Source of the DNA: Pelatocladus maniniholoensis HA4357-MV3
GTDB taxonomy: Bacteria > Cyanobacteriota > Cyanobacteriia > Cyanobacteriales > Nostocaceae
Length of the DNA: 64,000 nucleotides
NCBI GenBank assembly: GCA_019359115.1
Contig: JAHHHW010000071.1
Span: 16,728 to 80,727, forward strand
Direction of reading: 5' to 3'
Position numbers and translations under genes: made by a program. Positions within the stretch are counted from its first letter, which is position 1, and each line of letters starts with the position of its first letter. Shown here one piece after another: positions 27,458-37,210 of the stretch. The notes under the pieces were generated by a model that worked only from the letters and a program-made list of their open reading frames with translations, was not told the DNA's origin and made no database searches.

Positions 27458-27937
27458 TTACTTATCCGGTGATTTTAAAGCACGATCTAGTATTTGCCGC
27501 GCCTCTTCAGCTTTCGCCTTTGCTTCCTGATAACGTAGATTCGCCTGAGCAAAAGTTTTGAGAATTTTAAAGCCTTCCTTGAGGCGAGCAATTTCCTCTT
27601 CTGTTACAGAATTATCTGAGAAGAGGATATCAATTTGTTTACGAATTTCCAATGCTTCGGCGCGTGAATCTTGGACTTTCAGCTTCAGCGTAGCTAGGTT
27701 ACTGAGAATCTGAACAGCTTGGGTAATTTCGTCTTCGCTGTTCTTAGTATCCATTGATACTTCTTTTACCTCTATCAATTGTTTGGCACTAAATCCGTCT
27801 TCGAGTTCTGTAGGTAAATCACCTTCATCCATGAGTTGCATCAGCTGATCCATAGCTTTCTCACGGGCTTTGGCTGAATCTTTACCAGGTACAGTGAGAA
27901 TAATATCTGGGCTTTGAGCGAGAGTGTACTGAACCAT
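27458..27937 (-). CDS. Conserved hypothetical, coiled-coil rich
   Basis: 159 residues. The N-terminal 60 residues look globular (VQYTLAQSPDIILTVPGKDSAKAREKAMDQLMQLMDEG); the remainder is helical and charged with coiled-coil character (LKVQDSRAEALEIRKQIDILF... to QEAKAKAEEARQIL). There is no signal peptide or cysteine. It has its own ATG and a repeat element right behind its stop. It is divergent from nothing close and shares the - strand with wecB, whose start is 1.2 kb away. I recognise no domain; a structural or partner role is all that composition suggests. Confidence 0.6.
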   Translation of the reverse strand: MVQYTLAQSPDIILTVPGKDSAKAREKAMDQLMQLMDEGDLPTELEDGFSAKQLIEVKEVSMDTKNSEDEITQAVQILSNLATLKLKVQDSRAEALEIRKQIDILFSDNSVTEEEIARLKEGFKILKTFAQANLRYQEAKAKAEEARQILDRALKSPDK

Positions 27938-28079
27938 ATTTATGCAAGAAACTTGCTACTGCTTTGAAAGCCGATTAATTTTAGCATAAAGGAAGCAATT
28001 GGGGGATACGGGAGACAAGGGGGAAAATAAATACCAACGCCCCATACCCAATCGCCGATCCCTGATCCCCAATCCCCGA

Positions 28080-29195
28080 TTACCCATTCCCCAAGTAATT
28101 CTGCACTATCTGCAAAATTCGTTCTGCTGCGTGGCCATCTCCAAAGGGATTGATTGCATTTGCCATTGCTGCATAAGCGGCTGGGTTACTCAGTAATTCT
28201 ACGGCGTTAGCAACTATAGTCTCTGATCTAGTTCCGACAAGTTTAGCTGTCCCAGCAGTAACAGCTTCTGGTCTTTCTGTTGTTTCTCGTAAAACCAAAA
28301 CTGGTTTACCTAAACTGGGTGCTTCTTCTTGCAAACCACCAGAGTCAGTCAGCAGAAGGTGCGATCGCATAATCGCCCCTACCAGTTCACCATAGTCTAA
28401 AGGTTCTGTTAAAAAAATCCGAGGGTGATTGCCCAAACTTGCCTGTAATGGTTCTCGTACCGTAGGATTGCGGTGTAGTGGCAATAGTAAGACTGTGTCT
28501 GGAAACTTATCTAATATCTGTAAAAATCCTTGCGTGATTCCTTGCAGTGGTTCTCCCCAATTCTCCCGGCGATGCACAGTCGCTAGTAAAACACGATATT
28601 TATTCCATTCCAAACCAGGTATATTACAAGCAGGTTCCTTTGCTGCTACATTCAACAATGCGTCAATCACCGTGTTCCCGGTCATGTGAATTTGACCCAA
28701 AACACCAGAATTTTTTAAGTTTTCCACAGCTAAAGGTGTTGGCGCAAAATGCAATTGAGTCAGTTGTGAAATCAGCCTTCTATTAGCTTCTTCGGGAAAA
28801 GGATTAAATAAGTTATCTGTTCTTAACCCAGCTTCTACATGACCAACAGGAATTTTTTGATAAAAGGCTGCCAATGTTGCTGCAAATGCTGTGGTAGTAT
28901 CTCCTTGCACCAAAATGAAATCTGGTTTATTTTCTTGAAATAATTCTTCTAATCCTCGCAAGGTGCGGCAAGTTATATCAGTTAAAGACTGTTGTCGTTG
29001 CATAATTTCTAAATCACGATCTGCTGTGAGGTCGAAAAGCCGCATAACTTGTTCAACCATTTCGCGATGCTGTCCAGTCAAAATAACTTGCGTTTCAAAC
29101 CCTGGAAAGTCTTGGAAAATTTGAATTACCGGAGCTAGTTTAATCGCTTCTGGACGAGTACCTAAAATTATGTAAACGAGTTTGTTATTAGTCAT
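28080..29195 (-). CDS. wecB: UDP-N-acetylglucosamine 2-epimerase (non-hydrolysing)
   Basis: 371 residues, standard length. It interconverts UDP-GlcNAc and UDP-ManNAc in the cytoplasm, supplying ManNAc-type sugars for surface glycans. Family blocks: YIILGTRPEAIKLAPV at the N-terminus, TGQHREMVEQV, VQGDTTTAFAATLAAFY near 95, GHVEAGLRTDNLFNPFPEEANRRL near 120, and a C-terminal LLTDSGGLQEEAPSLGKPVLVLRETTERPEA with the UDP-binding Ser-Gly-Gly and Glu. With the Wzc-like gene 1 kb away it probably belongs functionally to the glycan cluster. No wecC (ManNAc dehydrogenase) is visible. Confidence 0.95.
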   Translation of the reverse strand: MTNNKLVYIILGTRPEAIKLAPVIQIFQDFPGFETQVILTGQHREMVEQVMRLFDLTADRDLEIMQRQQSLTDITCRTLRGLEELFQENKPDFILVQGDTTTAFAATLAAFYQKIPVGHVEAGLRTDNLFNPFPEEANRRLISQLTQLHFAPTPLAVENLKNSGVLGQIHMTGNTVIDALLNVAAKEPACNIPGLEWNKYRVLLATVHRRENWGEPLQGITQGFLQILDKFPDTVLLLPLHRNPTVREPLQASLGNHPRIFLTEPLDYGELVGAIMRSHLLLTDSGGLQEEAPSLGKPVLVLRETTERPEAVTAGTAKLVGTRSETIVANAVELLSNPAAYAAMANAINPFGDGHAAERILQIVQNYLGNG

Positions 29196-29262
29196 TGGTC
29201 ATTGGTCATTAGTCATTGGTCAATAATCAATGGTCAATGGTCAATGGTCAATAGTCAATAAT
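29186..29262. repeat. Heptamer tandem repeats (ATTGGTC and inverse)
   Basis: Several copies of ATTGGTC/ATTAGTC, then the inverse-sense AATGGTC series, just upstream of the wecB start. Similar heptamer tracts occur at 37826-37847 and 37883-37913 and, in another unit, at 43005 and 50719. These are typical short tandem repeats of filamentous cyanobacteria and carry no coding sense. Confidence 0.8.
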
Positions 29263-29317
29263 TGTGAAGTTCAACTTATGTTCAATAATTACAAATGACA
29301 AATGACAAAAAAGCATG

Positions 29318-29338
29318 AAAAAACCCGGTAAAACCGGG
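29318..29338 (-). terminator. Rho-independent terminator of the 29373-29747 gene
   Basis: CCCGGT (29324-29329) pairs with ACCGGG (29333-29338) around a 3-nt loop. Read on the - strand the hairpin is followed directly by six T residues. It lies 35 bp past the stop of the small membrane-protein gene and shields wecB from read-through. Confidence 0.85.
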
Positions 29339-29372
29339 CAGGATGCACTGTTTGTCGAATTTAGCGATTAGG

Positions 29373-29747
29373 TTACAGTTCGATGTCACAAGTGAGTGGA
29401 CAAGCTGCATAGACTGTCTTCTGCATTTGTTCTGTTTCTCCATGCAACCAGCTCAACCACTTCACTTCTTTGGGATGAATACCCTTAGCTGTCAGCACAC
29501 TTGCACCGATAACAACAGACAAAATATTAAACAGAATTAAACCACCTGCCACAACTAAAACGGCACTAACAGGCATCACAGATTGCAGAACAATAGATAA
29601 CAGACATCCGACCGTAGCCATGAAAACAACCAAAGGAAAACCGACAACCAGCAAGCATACTGCCAATGTGAAAGACCATATCAAAAAGCTTTTAACCATT
29701 AATAAGGAATCTGTCTTGCTGAAATTAGCTGTTTGTGAGAGAGCCAT
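29373..29747 (-). CDS. Small integral membrane protein, unknown function
   Basis: 124 residues. Two or three membrane segments are visible: roughly residues 18-40 (LIWSFTLAVCLLVVGFPLVVFMA), 44-60 and 62-86 (AVLVVAGGLILFNILSVVIGA). A conserved-looking soluble tail follows with HPKEVKWLSWLHGE and CPLTC. The gene has its own ATG with a ribosome-like AGGAGATAC upstream and its own terminator, so it is expressed as a single-gene unit. I do not recognise the family. The Cys-x3-Cys at the extreme C-terminus might bind a metal or form a disulfide. Confidence 0.65.
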   Translation of the reverse strand: MALSQTANFSKTDSLLMVKSFLIWSFTLAVCLLVVGFPLVVFMATVGCLLSIVLQSVMPVSAVLVVAGGLILFNILSVVIGASVLTAKGIHPKEVKWLSWLHGETEQMQKTVYAACPLTCDIEL

Positions 29748-30554
29748 AAGTGTATCTCCTAAATACGCAAATCTGTTTGGAATTCAGAAGTCTTTCGTTG
29801 ATATTGAAAAACAAAGGGATCAACTATTAGTGAAGTTCAGTATATAAAAACTAGTTGAGAAGATGAGCATTTAGTTAATAAAATTAACAGTTATATTTTT
29901 TTTATTATGGACAACCTTAAATATAGATATATTTGCTAAAAACTTATTTCTGCCATCTATCCTTGGACAGAGAATATCTAAAAACTAACTAATTAGATAT
30001 ATATCAAAGAATTCTCTTCTAGTTTTCTTAATATTCCTTATCAAAATCAAACATAAATCTCATAATCTTGAGATGTGTCTAGTGCAGCAAAATGAAGGTG
30101 GAGAACACCATGTAAGCTCATTCTCTGACTGAAGCTATTCTTCACCACACCAAATTACTTAGACATTTGATGAAATGTCTGTGACATTTTAACCCTGTAG
30201 AGAGGCGTAGTAATATCCCGCAGGGTAATTTCGCGTCTCTACATGCCAAAATTATGACGAAAAATCCTATCCCTTGCAGTATTGACCTAAATTGAAAATT
30301 AGTAGACTTTTTATTGGTTTTAGTTCCTACTTTGCTTCTATGTAATATTACTAGGCACATTTAATATAGATGTTATGTTAAATATATATTTGTCAGCAAA
30401 ATAAAGATTGTTAACTTAAGCCAAAGAAAAATCTTGGTAAAAAAGAATACTTTAACAAAAGTTAAGGAGATTGAACATAATTCAGCATTCAGCGATCGCA
30501 CACAGCAAATCACTCCCAGATTAAAAACTTGGGACTAATCAATTGTAAAGATAC
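29748..30554. other. 807-bp intergenic region with one dispersed repeat
   Basis: Divergent promoter region between the small membrane protein (-) and pilT (+). No credible gene. A repeat at 30196-30269 has TGTAGAGA (30196) pairing with TCTCTACA (30236-30243) and a flank matching, inverted, the element at 27217-27248 with one mismatch over about 29 bp. The remainder is AT-rich with nothing I can interpret. Confidence 0.6.
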
Positions 30555-31868
30555 ATGTCAGAATCACAAAATCCATTAAATTCGGTTCCAACTCCAGCCC
30601 GTGGTGTTCCTCCACTTCCGCCCCCACCACCAACAATCAGTACACAGGGTCAGTGTACACAAACTTTGGAAATACCAGTTGACAAAAGTCGTACTGCTCA
30701 GTCTGCAATACCACCATCGCCAACACCTAGTCCTGCTTCTGCACATCGTCCTGGGACACCACCACCAGTACCTAATCCCAGTTCAGCCCGTGTTAAGAGC
30801 AACACTCTACACCCAAGTTTAAATCAGTTAATACGAGAAGCTTATGATAATGGCATATCTGATATTCACTTAGGTGTAGGCGAACCACCCCGCTTGCGTA
30901 ACCGTGGAGAAATCCAAACCACAGATTATCCAGAAACGGATAAAGAGACTTTTATAAATTGGATGCGGGAAGTATTGACAGAAGCAGAAATTCAACGGTT
31001 TGAAGAACACCTAGAATTCGACGGTGCAACTCAATATGAATTTGCCCGTGTGCGGATCAATATCTTTGATTCTCTCAAAGGCTATGCTATGGTCATGCGG
31101 TTAATTCCACTCAAAATCTTAACCATTGACCAGTTACGCTTACCCCCTGTTTTTAGGGATATTTCCCACTACCACAAAGGCTTGATCTTGGTGACAGGCC
31201 CGACAGGTTCTGGTAAATCTACCACGATGGCAGCGATGATTGACTACATTAACAAAGAGATGCCCAAACATATCATCACCATCGAAGACCCTATTGAATT
31301 TGTTCACAGAAGTCAAAAGTCCTTGATCAAACAACGGGAAGTGGGAATGCACACCCTAAAATTTGACAACGCCTTAAAAGCTGCTTTGCGGGAAGACCCA
31401 GACTTGATTCTAGTGGGGGAAATGCGAGACAAAGAAACCGTGAATACAGCCTTAAAAGCGGCTCAAACTGGTCACTTAGTTATGGGGACCCTGCATACTA
31501 ACAGCGCAGTGAAAACGATTGAACGTATCCTCAATCTTTACTCAGGCGATGAGCAAGATGCTATGCGAGTGGCTATTTCGGAATCTTTAGTAGCAGTGAT
31601 TGCTCAAGGTTTGTGTCGTACAACAGATGGTAAGCGTGCTGCCTTTCACGATATTCTAATAAACACAGAAGCCGTTAAAGACTGGATCAAAGATGGTAAA
31701 TACGATGAAATTACTGAATTAATGAAACAGGCCGGTTTTGACGGCATGATTACTATGAACCAGTCTCTGTTCAACCTCTATACTGAAGGTCGCATCACCG
31801 AAGAAACAGCCTTGGAGATGTCGCCCACTCCCAACGAAATGGCTCAGATGCTTCGAGGTCGAGTTTAA
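30555..31868 (+). CDS. pilT: Type IV pilus retraction ATPase
   Basis: 437 residues. Hexameric secretion ATPase that depolymerises pili for twitching/gliding and DNA uptake. An unusual N-terminal extension of about 85 residues is rich in Pro, Ser and Thr. The PilT core follows: the SDIHLGVG region near 102, Walker A GPTGSGKS at 215-222, the Asp box TIEDPIEFVH near 240, Walker B DPDLILVGEMRD near 283, and the His box GTLHTNSAVKTIERI near 310. The AIRNLIRE-type retraction motif seems replaced by related sequence near MLRG at the end. The gene appears monocistronic in front of the KaiB-like gene. Confidence 0.95.
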   Translation: MSESQNPLNSVPTPARGVPPLPPPPPTISTQGQCTQTLEIPVDKSRTAQSAIPPSPTPSPASAHRPGTPPPVPNPSSARVKSNTLHPSLNQLIREAYDNGISDIHLGVGEPPRLRNRGEIQTTDYPETDKETFINWMREVLTEAEIQRFEEHLEFDGATQYEFARVRINIFDSLKGYAMVMRLIPLKILTIDQLRLPPVFRDISHYHKGLILVTGPTGSGKSTTMAAMIDYINKEMPKHIITIEDPIEFVHRSQKSLIKQREVGMHTLKFDNALKAALREDPDLILVGEMRDKETVNTALKAAQTGHLVMGTLHTNSAVKTIERILNLYSGDEQDAMRVAISESLVAVIAQGLCRTTDGKRAAFHDILINTEAVKDWIKDGKYDEITELMKQAGFDGMITMNQSLFNLYTEGRITEETALEMSPTPNEMAQMLRGRV

Positions 31869-31984
31869 GAATGAGGGATAGGGGATAGGGGGCTGGGGAT
31901 TGGGAAATAATAAAAACAAAACTATAGTTGTCCTACACTAGCTTCTAATTCCTAGTTGACATTTAACCTCCAGCCCCTAACCGA

Positions 31985-32749
31985 TTGATTCCCTTGACTT
32001 CAGATAGACTAATCCTACCCCAGTTATTCAAAGGCATTGCGCTGTTCACGCCTGGAGGAGATTTAATTTATTGTATTGATCCCGGTAAGCAAGGCCGATG
32101 GCATTTACACTTATGTGCAACTTTACAAGAGATCTTAGATTTACCAGAACCGCCTCATTTTTTAGTACCTTGCTACACAGCAACTATTGATCACTGGTTA
32201 GATCCACGTACACAAAAAATACGTACTTTTGCCGAAGCTTATCCAGCTGTGATGCGACATCAAGCAATACTGAATGCCATTTTTGGTACAGGGGATATCT
32301 TATGGCAAAGCGCACCTTGGCAAGAAGGATTATGCGATCGCATAGTATTAACTAGTTACCGCTCTTCGTTCCCGCAACTTTGGGAGGATCATGACCTAAT
32401 CGTACGTCTAGATCCTTTTGAAGCAGTACCATACTACCAAGAAGCAACTACACTACAAATACAACCAAACGCCCAAGGTTATGTCCTACGTCTATTTGTT
32501 GCTGGACATAGCCCCGGTATCGAACGTATTCTTGAGAGTCTCCACGATCTATTAGAACAATACCTTAGTCAACCTTATACTTTAAAAGTCATTGATGTTA
32601 TCAGCCATCCAGAACAAGCAGAAACAAATCAAGTCACAGCAACCCCCACCCTTGTAAAAGTTTGGCCTCTTCCTATTCGACGTATTGTGGGCGACTTGGA
32701 TAATGTAGATAAAATTTTGCAGATGTTGGGTGCAAAAGAACAGAGTTAA
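31985..32749 (+). CDS. KaiB-domain protein with a cyanobacterial N-terminal domain
   Basis: 254 residues. The C-terminal part from about residue 167 (GYVLRLFVAGHSPGIERILESLHDLLEQYL...) continues into LKVIDVISHPEQAETNQVTATPTLVKVWP and a final IVGDLDN. It matches the thioredoxin-like KaiB/SasA sensory fold, including the cis-Pro-like TPTLV. The first 165 residues (LFKGIALFTPGGDLIYCIDP...) form a separate domain I cannot name. There is no histidine kinase domain, so it is not SasA itself. The only usable start is TTG at 31985 (a second TTG is three codons on), after an in-frame stop at 31964. A clock-linked or signalling role is inferred from the fold only. Confidence 0.8.
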   Translation: MIPLTSDRLILPQLFKGIALFTPGGDLIYCIDPGKQGRWHLHLCATLQEILDLPEPPHFLVPCYTATIDHWLDPRTQKIRTFAEAYPAVMRHQAILNAIFGTGDILWQSAPWQEGLCDRIVLTSYRSSFPQLWEDHDLIVRLDPFEAVPYYQEATTLQIQPNAQGYVLRLFVAGHSPGIERILESLHDLLEQYLSQPYTLKVIDVISHPEQAETNQVTATPTLVKVWPLPIRRIVGDLDNVDKILQMLGAKEQS

Positions 32750-32812
32750 CTGCATAACCAGTATGACCGCTTAAACTGTCACGAATGGGTAGTGCGATCG
32801 CCACAATCACCT

Positions 32813-34213
32813 TTATTTCATAATCAAACCTTCCATTGCATCCTGCAAATCTTTGGTAAAATCTGCAACTGCTAGTCTTGCACCTTGACGGCTTCCCTTA
32901 TACACTGGATACCGTTCGGAAATCGATAGCGGTTCACCCACAGTGATTTTCGCTGTTTGTTTACCCAAAAGCGGAGGCTGGAAAGGATTACCGCCTCTAA
33001 TTCTAGTAACAACATCCCAGATTAATAATGTTGTTTCAGCAAAGCGTTCGGCGGTAGGTTTTTCCTGTACATAATTACCTGTAACAGCAACCAAACTTTC
33101 GACTAAACGCATGTGCCACATTCGCAAATTAGCTTCTTCAGCAATGCGATCGCCTAAATCTCTTTCTAAAGATGACAGTGATTTTACATCTTTATAATCT
33201 TCTCTGAAAATATAATTCCAACCTGCCTGTTCTACTCGGCGACAACGGTCGTTAAAATTTCCTTTAGGCTGTAAATCAAAATAATTTTCTGCTACTTGTA
33301 AAACTATATTTAAAAGTGTATTTAAACGCGTGGCTATTAGTTCGTTTATATCTTGGGATTGCGTTTGAATTTCTGGCAATTTTTGATGATAAAAGCGTGT
33401 ATAAAAATCCTCCATTAAACTTAGTAAACGTTCTGCTAAACGTAATAAACGAGGATAGAAGGAGTGGGGAGGTGGAGAGGTGCTTGGAGTGTAAGAAGAG
33501 ATTTCTTGATATAGAGGTAAACCACAGTAGCTTTCTAATTGAGTTAACAAATTGGCGATCGCATCCCAAGGAGCTGCAACATAACTGTATTGAATTCCGA
33601 TTGGTACAATGAGAACTTGTTCATCTCGTCCAGCTTTTTGCAAGTCTTCCGCACACCAAAAACCCATTTGAGCGATTCCGGGTTCGAGGGGATTAACAAT
33701 CTCTGAAAGCCCATTGGTAGCGCCTTCTGGTGCAGCAGCCATTGGGAAGCGTCCATTGGTGAACAAATCTCGTGCTAATCGCAAACCCGTCCAGTCTGCT
33801 TTACCCCGTTGAATGGGTGTTGCACCTAAACGAGAAGCGATCCAGCCAACTTGATTTCCAGCCCATAATGTAATACCGCGATCGTAGATAAAATGAGCAT
33901 GGGTTGGATGCTGTAACGATATTCTCTGCTGTCGTGCTAACCTTGGCACGAGTTGGGAAAGCAAGTAGCCCAAGCACAGTGGATCTGTAGCTTGAGGATG
34001 GCGAAATGCTATCAAAAAACGAATCTTTCCCTCTTGAAACTGGCGATAGAGATTTACCAAAACCTCTACTTTATTTGCTTCAACTTGGCTAATTGCTGTT
34101 TTCCAGCGTAAGTAACTGGCTAAACCTAGCTGAATCACTCGTAAAACTGAGGGATTAAATGCTGGCGGAATAAATTCTAGAGGTGGCTGTGCTTGATTAA
34201 TGACATCAGGCAA
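32813..34213 (-). CDS. PlsC-like 1-acylglycerol-3-phosphate acyltransferase
   Basis: 466 residues, longer than a basic PlsC. Acyltransferase motifs: AFRHPQATDPLCLG with the H-x4-D catalytic pair near residue 70, and AAPEGATNG (the E-G-x-T substrate motif) near 160, with VGWIASRLGATPIQRG in between. The C-terminal 250 residues are helical and of unknown role. Probably acylates lysophosphatidate in membrane lipid synthesis, though other acyl acceptors are possible. The TTG start is supported by a GGAGAA site about 8 bp upstream and the absence of any nearby ATG. Confidence 0.82.
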   Translation of the reverse strand: MPDVINQAQPPLEFIPPAFNPSVLRVIQLGLASYLRWKTAISQVEANKVEVLVNLYRQFQEGKIRFLIAFRHPQATDPLCLGYLLSQLVPRLARQQRISLQHPTHAHFIYDRGITLWAGNQVGWIASRLGATPIQRGKADWTGLRLARDLFTNGRFPMAAAPEGATNGLSEIVNPLEPGIAQMGFWCAEDLQKAGRDEQVLIVPIGIQYSYVAAPWDAIANLLTQLESYCGLPLYQEISSYTPSTSPPPHSFYPRLLRLAERLLSLMEDFYTRFYHQKLPEIQTQSQDINELIATRLNTLLNIVLQVAENYFDLQPKGNFNDRCRRVEQAGWNYIFREDYKDVKSLSSLERDLGDRIAEEANLRMWHMRLVESLVAVTGNYVQEKPTAERFAETTLLIWDVVTRIRGGNPFQPPLLGKQTAKITVGEPLSISERYPVYKGSRQGARLAVADFTKDLQDAMEGLIMK

Positions 34214-34334
34214 GGTAATGTTCTCCGATGATAGCGAAATGTATGAAGTATGAAGGGTGAAATATAAAAATTTAATTTTTTTATCTTCAAACTTCTGTAG
34301 TTAGATATTAGCAACACTGAAAAAGGGACAAACG

Positions 34335-36182
34335 ATGCGACTGTCAAAAATGTTATTCGTTACACTGCGGGACGATCCAGCAGATGCTGAAATCCCCAGT
34401 CATAAATTACTACTCCGCGCAGGTTACATTCGTCGCATCGGTAGTGGTGTTTACGCCTATCTTCCACTGATGTGGCGAGTATTACAAAAAGTCTCCCAGA
34501 TTGTGCGGGAAGAAATGAACGCCACTGGCGCCCAAGAATGTCTTTTACCGCAATTACAACCTTCAGAACTATGGCGTGAATCTGGCAGATGGGATACTTA
34601 TACTAAAGCTGAGGGTATCATGTTCGCCTTCAGCGATCGCCGCCAACAAGAATTAGCATTAGGGCCGACTCACGAGGAAGTGATCACGACCATTGCCCGT
34701 GATATGATTCGCTCTTACCGTCAACTGCCATTACATCTGTATCAAATTCAAACTAAGTTTCGTGATGAAATTCGTCCCCGTTTTGGTTTGATGCGTGGAC
34801 GAGAATTTATTATGAAAGACGGCTATTCTTTCCATGTGGATGAAGAAAGCTTGAAAGAAACTTATCAGGATATGTACCAAGCCTACAGCAATATGTTGCG
34901 GCGTTCTGGTTTGGCTTTTCGTCCTGTGGAAGCAGATTCTGGGGCGATTGGTGGTTCTGGTTCCACAGAATTTATGGTACTGGCTGAAGCTGGGGAAGAT
35001 GAAGTCCTGTACACTGAAGATGGTAAGTACGCCGCCAATGTCGAAAAAGCTGTATCTTTACCTGCTGAGGCGGAATCTTCCAGCTTTAACAGTTATGAAA
35101 AAAGGGAAACTCCGAAAACCGACACTATCGAGAAAGTTTGTAATTTTCTCAAATGTTCTCCCACCCAAGTTGTGAAAAATGTTCTTTACGAAGCAGTTTA
35201 TGATACTGGCACAACAGTATTGGTATTAGTAAGTATCCGGGGTGATCAAGAAGTTAACGAAGTTAAGTTACAAAATGAGTTAACAAAATTAGCTTCCCAA
35301 TATAGTGGAAACGCAGTGATCAAGTTAGCAGTACCCGACGCAGACGCCCAGAAAAAATGGGCAACGAAAACTTTGCCTTTGGGTTATATTGCACCTGATA
35401 TTGCTGATGATTACATTCAACCCCTCCCCAACCGGAGCCAACTTACCCCCATCAACGGGGAGAATGAGGGGGGTTCAGTCCATCCAAAGTTTTTGCGTTT
35501 GGTAGATCAAACCGCCGTTGATTTAAAGAACTTTGTCACAGGTGCAAATGAATCTGGTTATCACGTAGTCGGAGCAAATTGGCAAACGCAATTTAAAATA
35601 CCTGAAGTTTTAGTAGATATACGTAAAGCTAGAGCAGGCGATCGCGCTATACACAACCCCGAAAAAACTTTAAAAAGCGCTCGTGGGATTGAAGTCGGGC
35701 ATATTTTCCAATTGGGTTCAAAATACTCCAAAGCAATGGGAGCGACTTATACCAACGAACAGGGTGAAGAAAAACCTCTGGTGATGGGTTGTTATGGTGT
35801 GGGAGTATCACGACTGGCACAAGCAGCAGTAGAACAATCTTACGATAAAGACGGAATTATTTGGCCTGTAGCGATCGCACCTTATCATGCTATCATCACA
35901 ATTCCCAATATTAACGACGCCCAACAAGTAGAAATCGCCGAAAAACTTTATACAGAACTCAATCAAGCTGGAATCGAAACTTTACTCGATGACCGCAATG
36001 AACGAGCAGGAGTAAAATTCAAAGATGCAGATTTGATTGGTATACCTTATAGAATTGTCACAGGACGAGCGATCGCTAATGGCAAAGTCGAAGTAGTTGA
36101 AAGAAAAAGCCGCAATTCTCACGAAATCCCCATCACTGAAATTGTATCTACTCTTAAAGGGTGGATAGGAGATAGGGGATAG
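34335..36182 (+). CDS. proS: Prolyl-tRNA synthetase
   Basis: 615 residues, bacterial-type ProRS with an inserted editing domain. Class II motifs: motif 1 around [16 protein letters not shown] (residues 37-52), motif 2 [21 protein letters not shown] near 140, and motif 3 [11 protein letters not shown] near 485. The INS editing domain occupies roughly 225-405. Within it, about 20 residues from Pro361 ([20 protein letters not shown]) are encoded by a C/G-rich, partly palindromic stretch at 35417-35480 that looks like an inserted repeat. The anticodon-binding domain is at the C-terminus. An essential housekeeping gene. Confidence 0.97.
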   Translation: MRLSKMLFVTLRDDPADAEIPSHKLLLRAGYIRRIGSGVYAYLPLMWRVLQKVSQIVREEMNATGAQECLLPQLQPSELWRESGRWDTYTKAEGIMFAFSDRRQQELALGPTHEEVITTIARDMIRSYRQLPLHLYQIQTKFRDEIRPRFGLMRGREFIMKDGYSFHVDEESLKETYQDMYQAYSNMLRRSGLAFRPVEADSGAIGGSGSTEFMVLAEAGEDEVLYTEDGKYAANVEKAVSLPAEAESSSFNSYEKRETPKTDTIEKVCNFLKCSPTQVVKNVLYEAVYDTGTTVLVLVSIRGDQEVNEVKLQNELTKLASQYSGNAVIKLAVPDADAQKKWATKTLPLGYIAPDIADDYIQPLPNRSQLTPINGENEGGSVHPKFLRLVDQTAVDLKNFVTGANESGYHVVGANWQTQFKIPEVLVDIRKARAGDRAIHNPEKTLKSARGIEVGHIFQLGSKYSKAMGATYTNEQGEEKPLVMGCYGVGVSRLAQAAVEQSYDKDGIIWPVAIAPYHAIITIPNINDAQQVEIAEKLYTELNQAGIETLLDDRNERAGVKFKDADLIGIPYRIVTGRAIANGKVEVVERKSRNSHEIPITEIVSTLKGWIGDRG

Positions 36183-36335
36183 GAGATTGGGGATCGGGGA
36201 TCTAGGATCGGGGATCGGGGATTGGTGTTTATTCTATTTCTTGTCTCCCGTGTCTCCCGTGTCCTCCTTGTCCTCGGTGTCTCCCTTGTCCTCCTTGTCC
36301 CCTTTCCCCGCTCCCCGCTCCCTGCTCCCTTCAAA
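36165..36335. repeat. Low-complexity G-rich and C-rich tandem repeats after proS
   Basis: GGGGATNGG-type repeats (36169-36230) followed by the pyrimidine-rich GTCTCC/GTCCTCC series (36240-36330) fill the 158-bp gap and touch the proS stop codon. Related GGGGAT tracts occur after pilT (31870-31905) and after 27937. Non-coding, slippage-prone sequence. Confidence 0.8.
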
Positions 36336-36340
36336 ATAAT

Positions 36341-37141
36341 ATGGAACTTCTGACAATTCTTATATCTAGCCTATTGGGTATAGTTGCTCCTGTAGGAGTG
36401 GTAATTGATCAGACTGCTGAAAATGCCATCAGATCGCAGTTTTCTACAGTGGAAGAACTACAAGTAAGAGTAGATAATGCTCCTAGTTATCAATTACTGC
36501 AAGGTAAAGTGGAAAGAGTGTTAATTGCAGGGCGTTCTTTGCAATTAAAACAACAAGATTTTCGCATCGCAGTTTTAGAACTGGAGACTGATCAAATAGA
36601 ATTTGAGCCAAGTAGTATCAGGCAAAAATTACCCAAATTAAAACAACCTTTGCAGGCTGGAGTACGTTTGGTTGTCACAGAGCAAGATATCAATAAAGTT
36701 TTACAATCACCAGAGTTTCTTAAGAGGGTACAAAAGTTTAATAAACGGAATTCTTCTGCTTTGCAACTTGCTCAAGCTTCTAATTTTGTCAATCCCAAGG
36801 TAGAATTTCTAGCCAATAACAGATTTATTTTTCAGGTAGAATTACAAAGCGATGAGGAGCTAATACCCCTTTTATTTAAAATTAATTCTGGATTAAGTAT
36901 CGTTGGTGGCAGACAATTTCAGCTAGTTGATCCACAAGTATCACTAGATGGAGAAGAGTTTCCAGCAGAATTTCTCAATTTGATTATTAGTAACATAAAT
37001 CAACAATTAGATTTACGTAATTTGGAAGGTGACGGATTACAAATGCGAATTCTAAAATGGAAAATGAAGCCAGGGAAATTGGAAGTGGCAGCATTTTTTA
37101 GAGTAGAACCATCCTCTAAGTTGTTGGAAACTCGCCGTTAG
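36341..37141 (+). CDS. DUF2993 (LmeA-like) protein
   Basis: 266 residues. The N-terminus is a short hydrophobic segment (LLTILISSLLGIVAPVGVVI) that may be a signal or anchor. The DUF2993 pattern follows: QTAENAIRSQFSTVEELQVRVDNAPSYQLLQGKVERVLIAG, then DFRIAVLELETDQIEF. Members of this family include actinobacterial LmeA, a periplasmic lipid-binding protein, so periplasmic or thylakoid-lumen lipid binding is plausible here. The gene starts directly after a repeat tract, so its promoter must overlap or precede the repeats. Confidence 0.82.
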   Translation: MELLTILISSLLGIVAPVGVVIDQTAENAIRSQFSTVEELQVRVDNAPSYQLLQGKVERVLIAGRSLQLKQQDFRIAVLELETDQIEFEPSSIRQKLPKLKQPLQAGVRLVVTEQDINKVLQSPEFLKRVQKFNKRNSSALQLAQASNFVNPKVEFLANNRFIFQVELQSDEELIPLLFKINSGLSIVGGRQFQLVDPQVSLDGEEFPAEFLNLIISNINQQLDLRNLEGDGLQMRILKWKMKPGKLEVAAFFRVEPSSKLLETRR

Positions 37142-37210
37142 TAAGTCTCGTCTTTAACTAAACTCCTCTTCACTTAGCATAGTATCAAGAGTTCAAGGAA
37201 GGTTTTGTAT

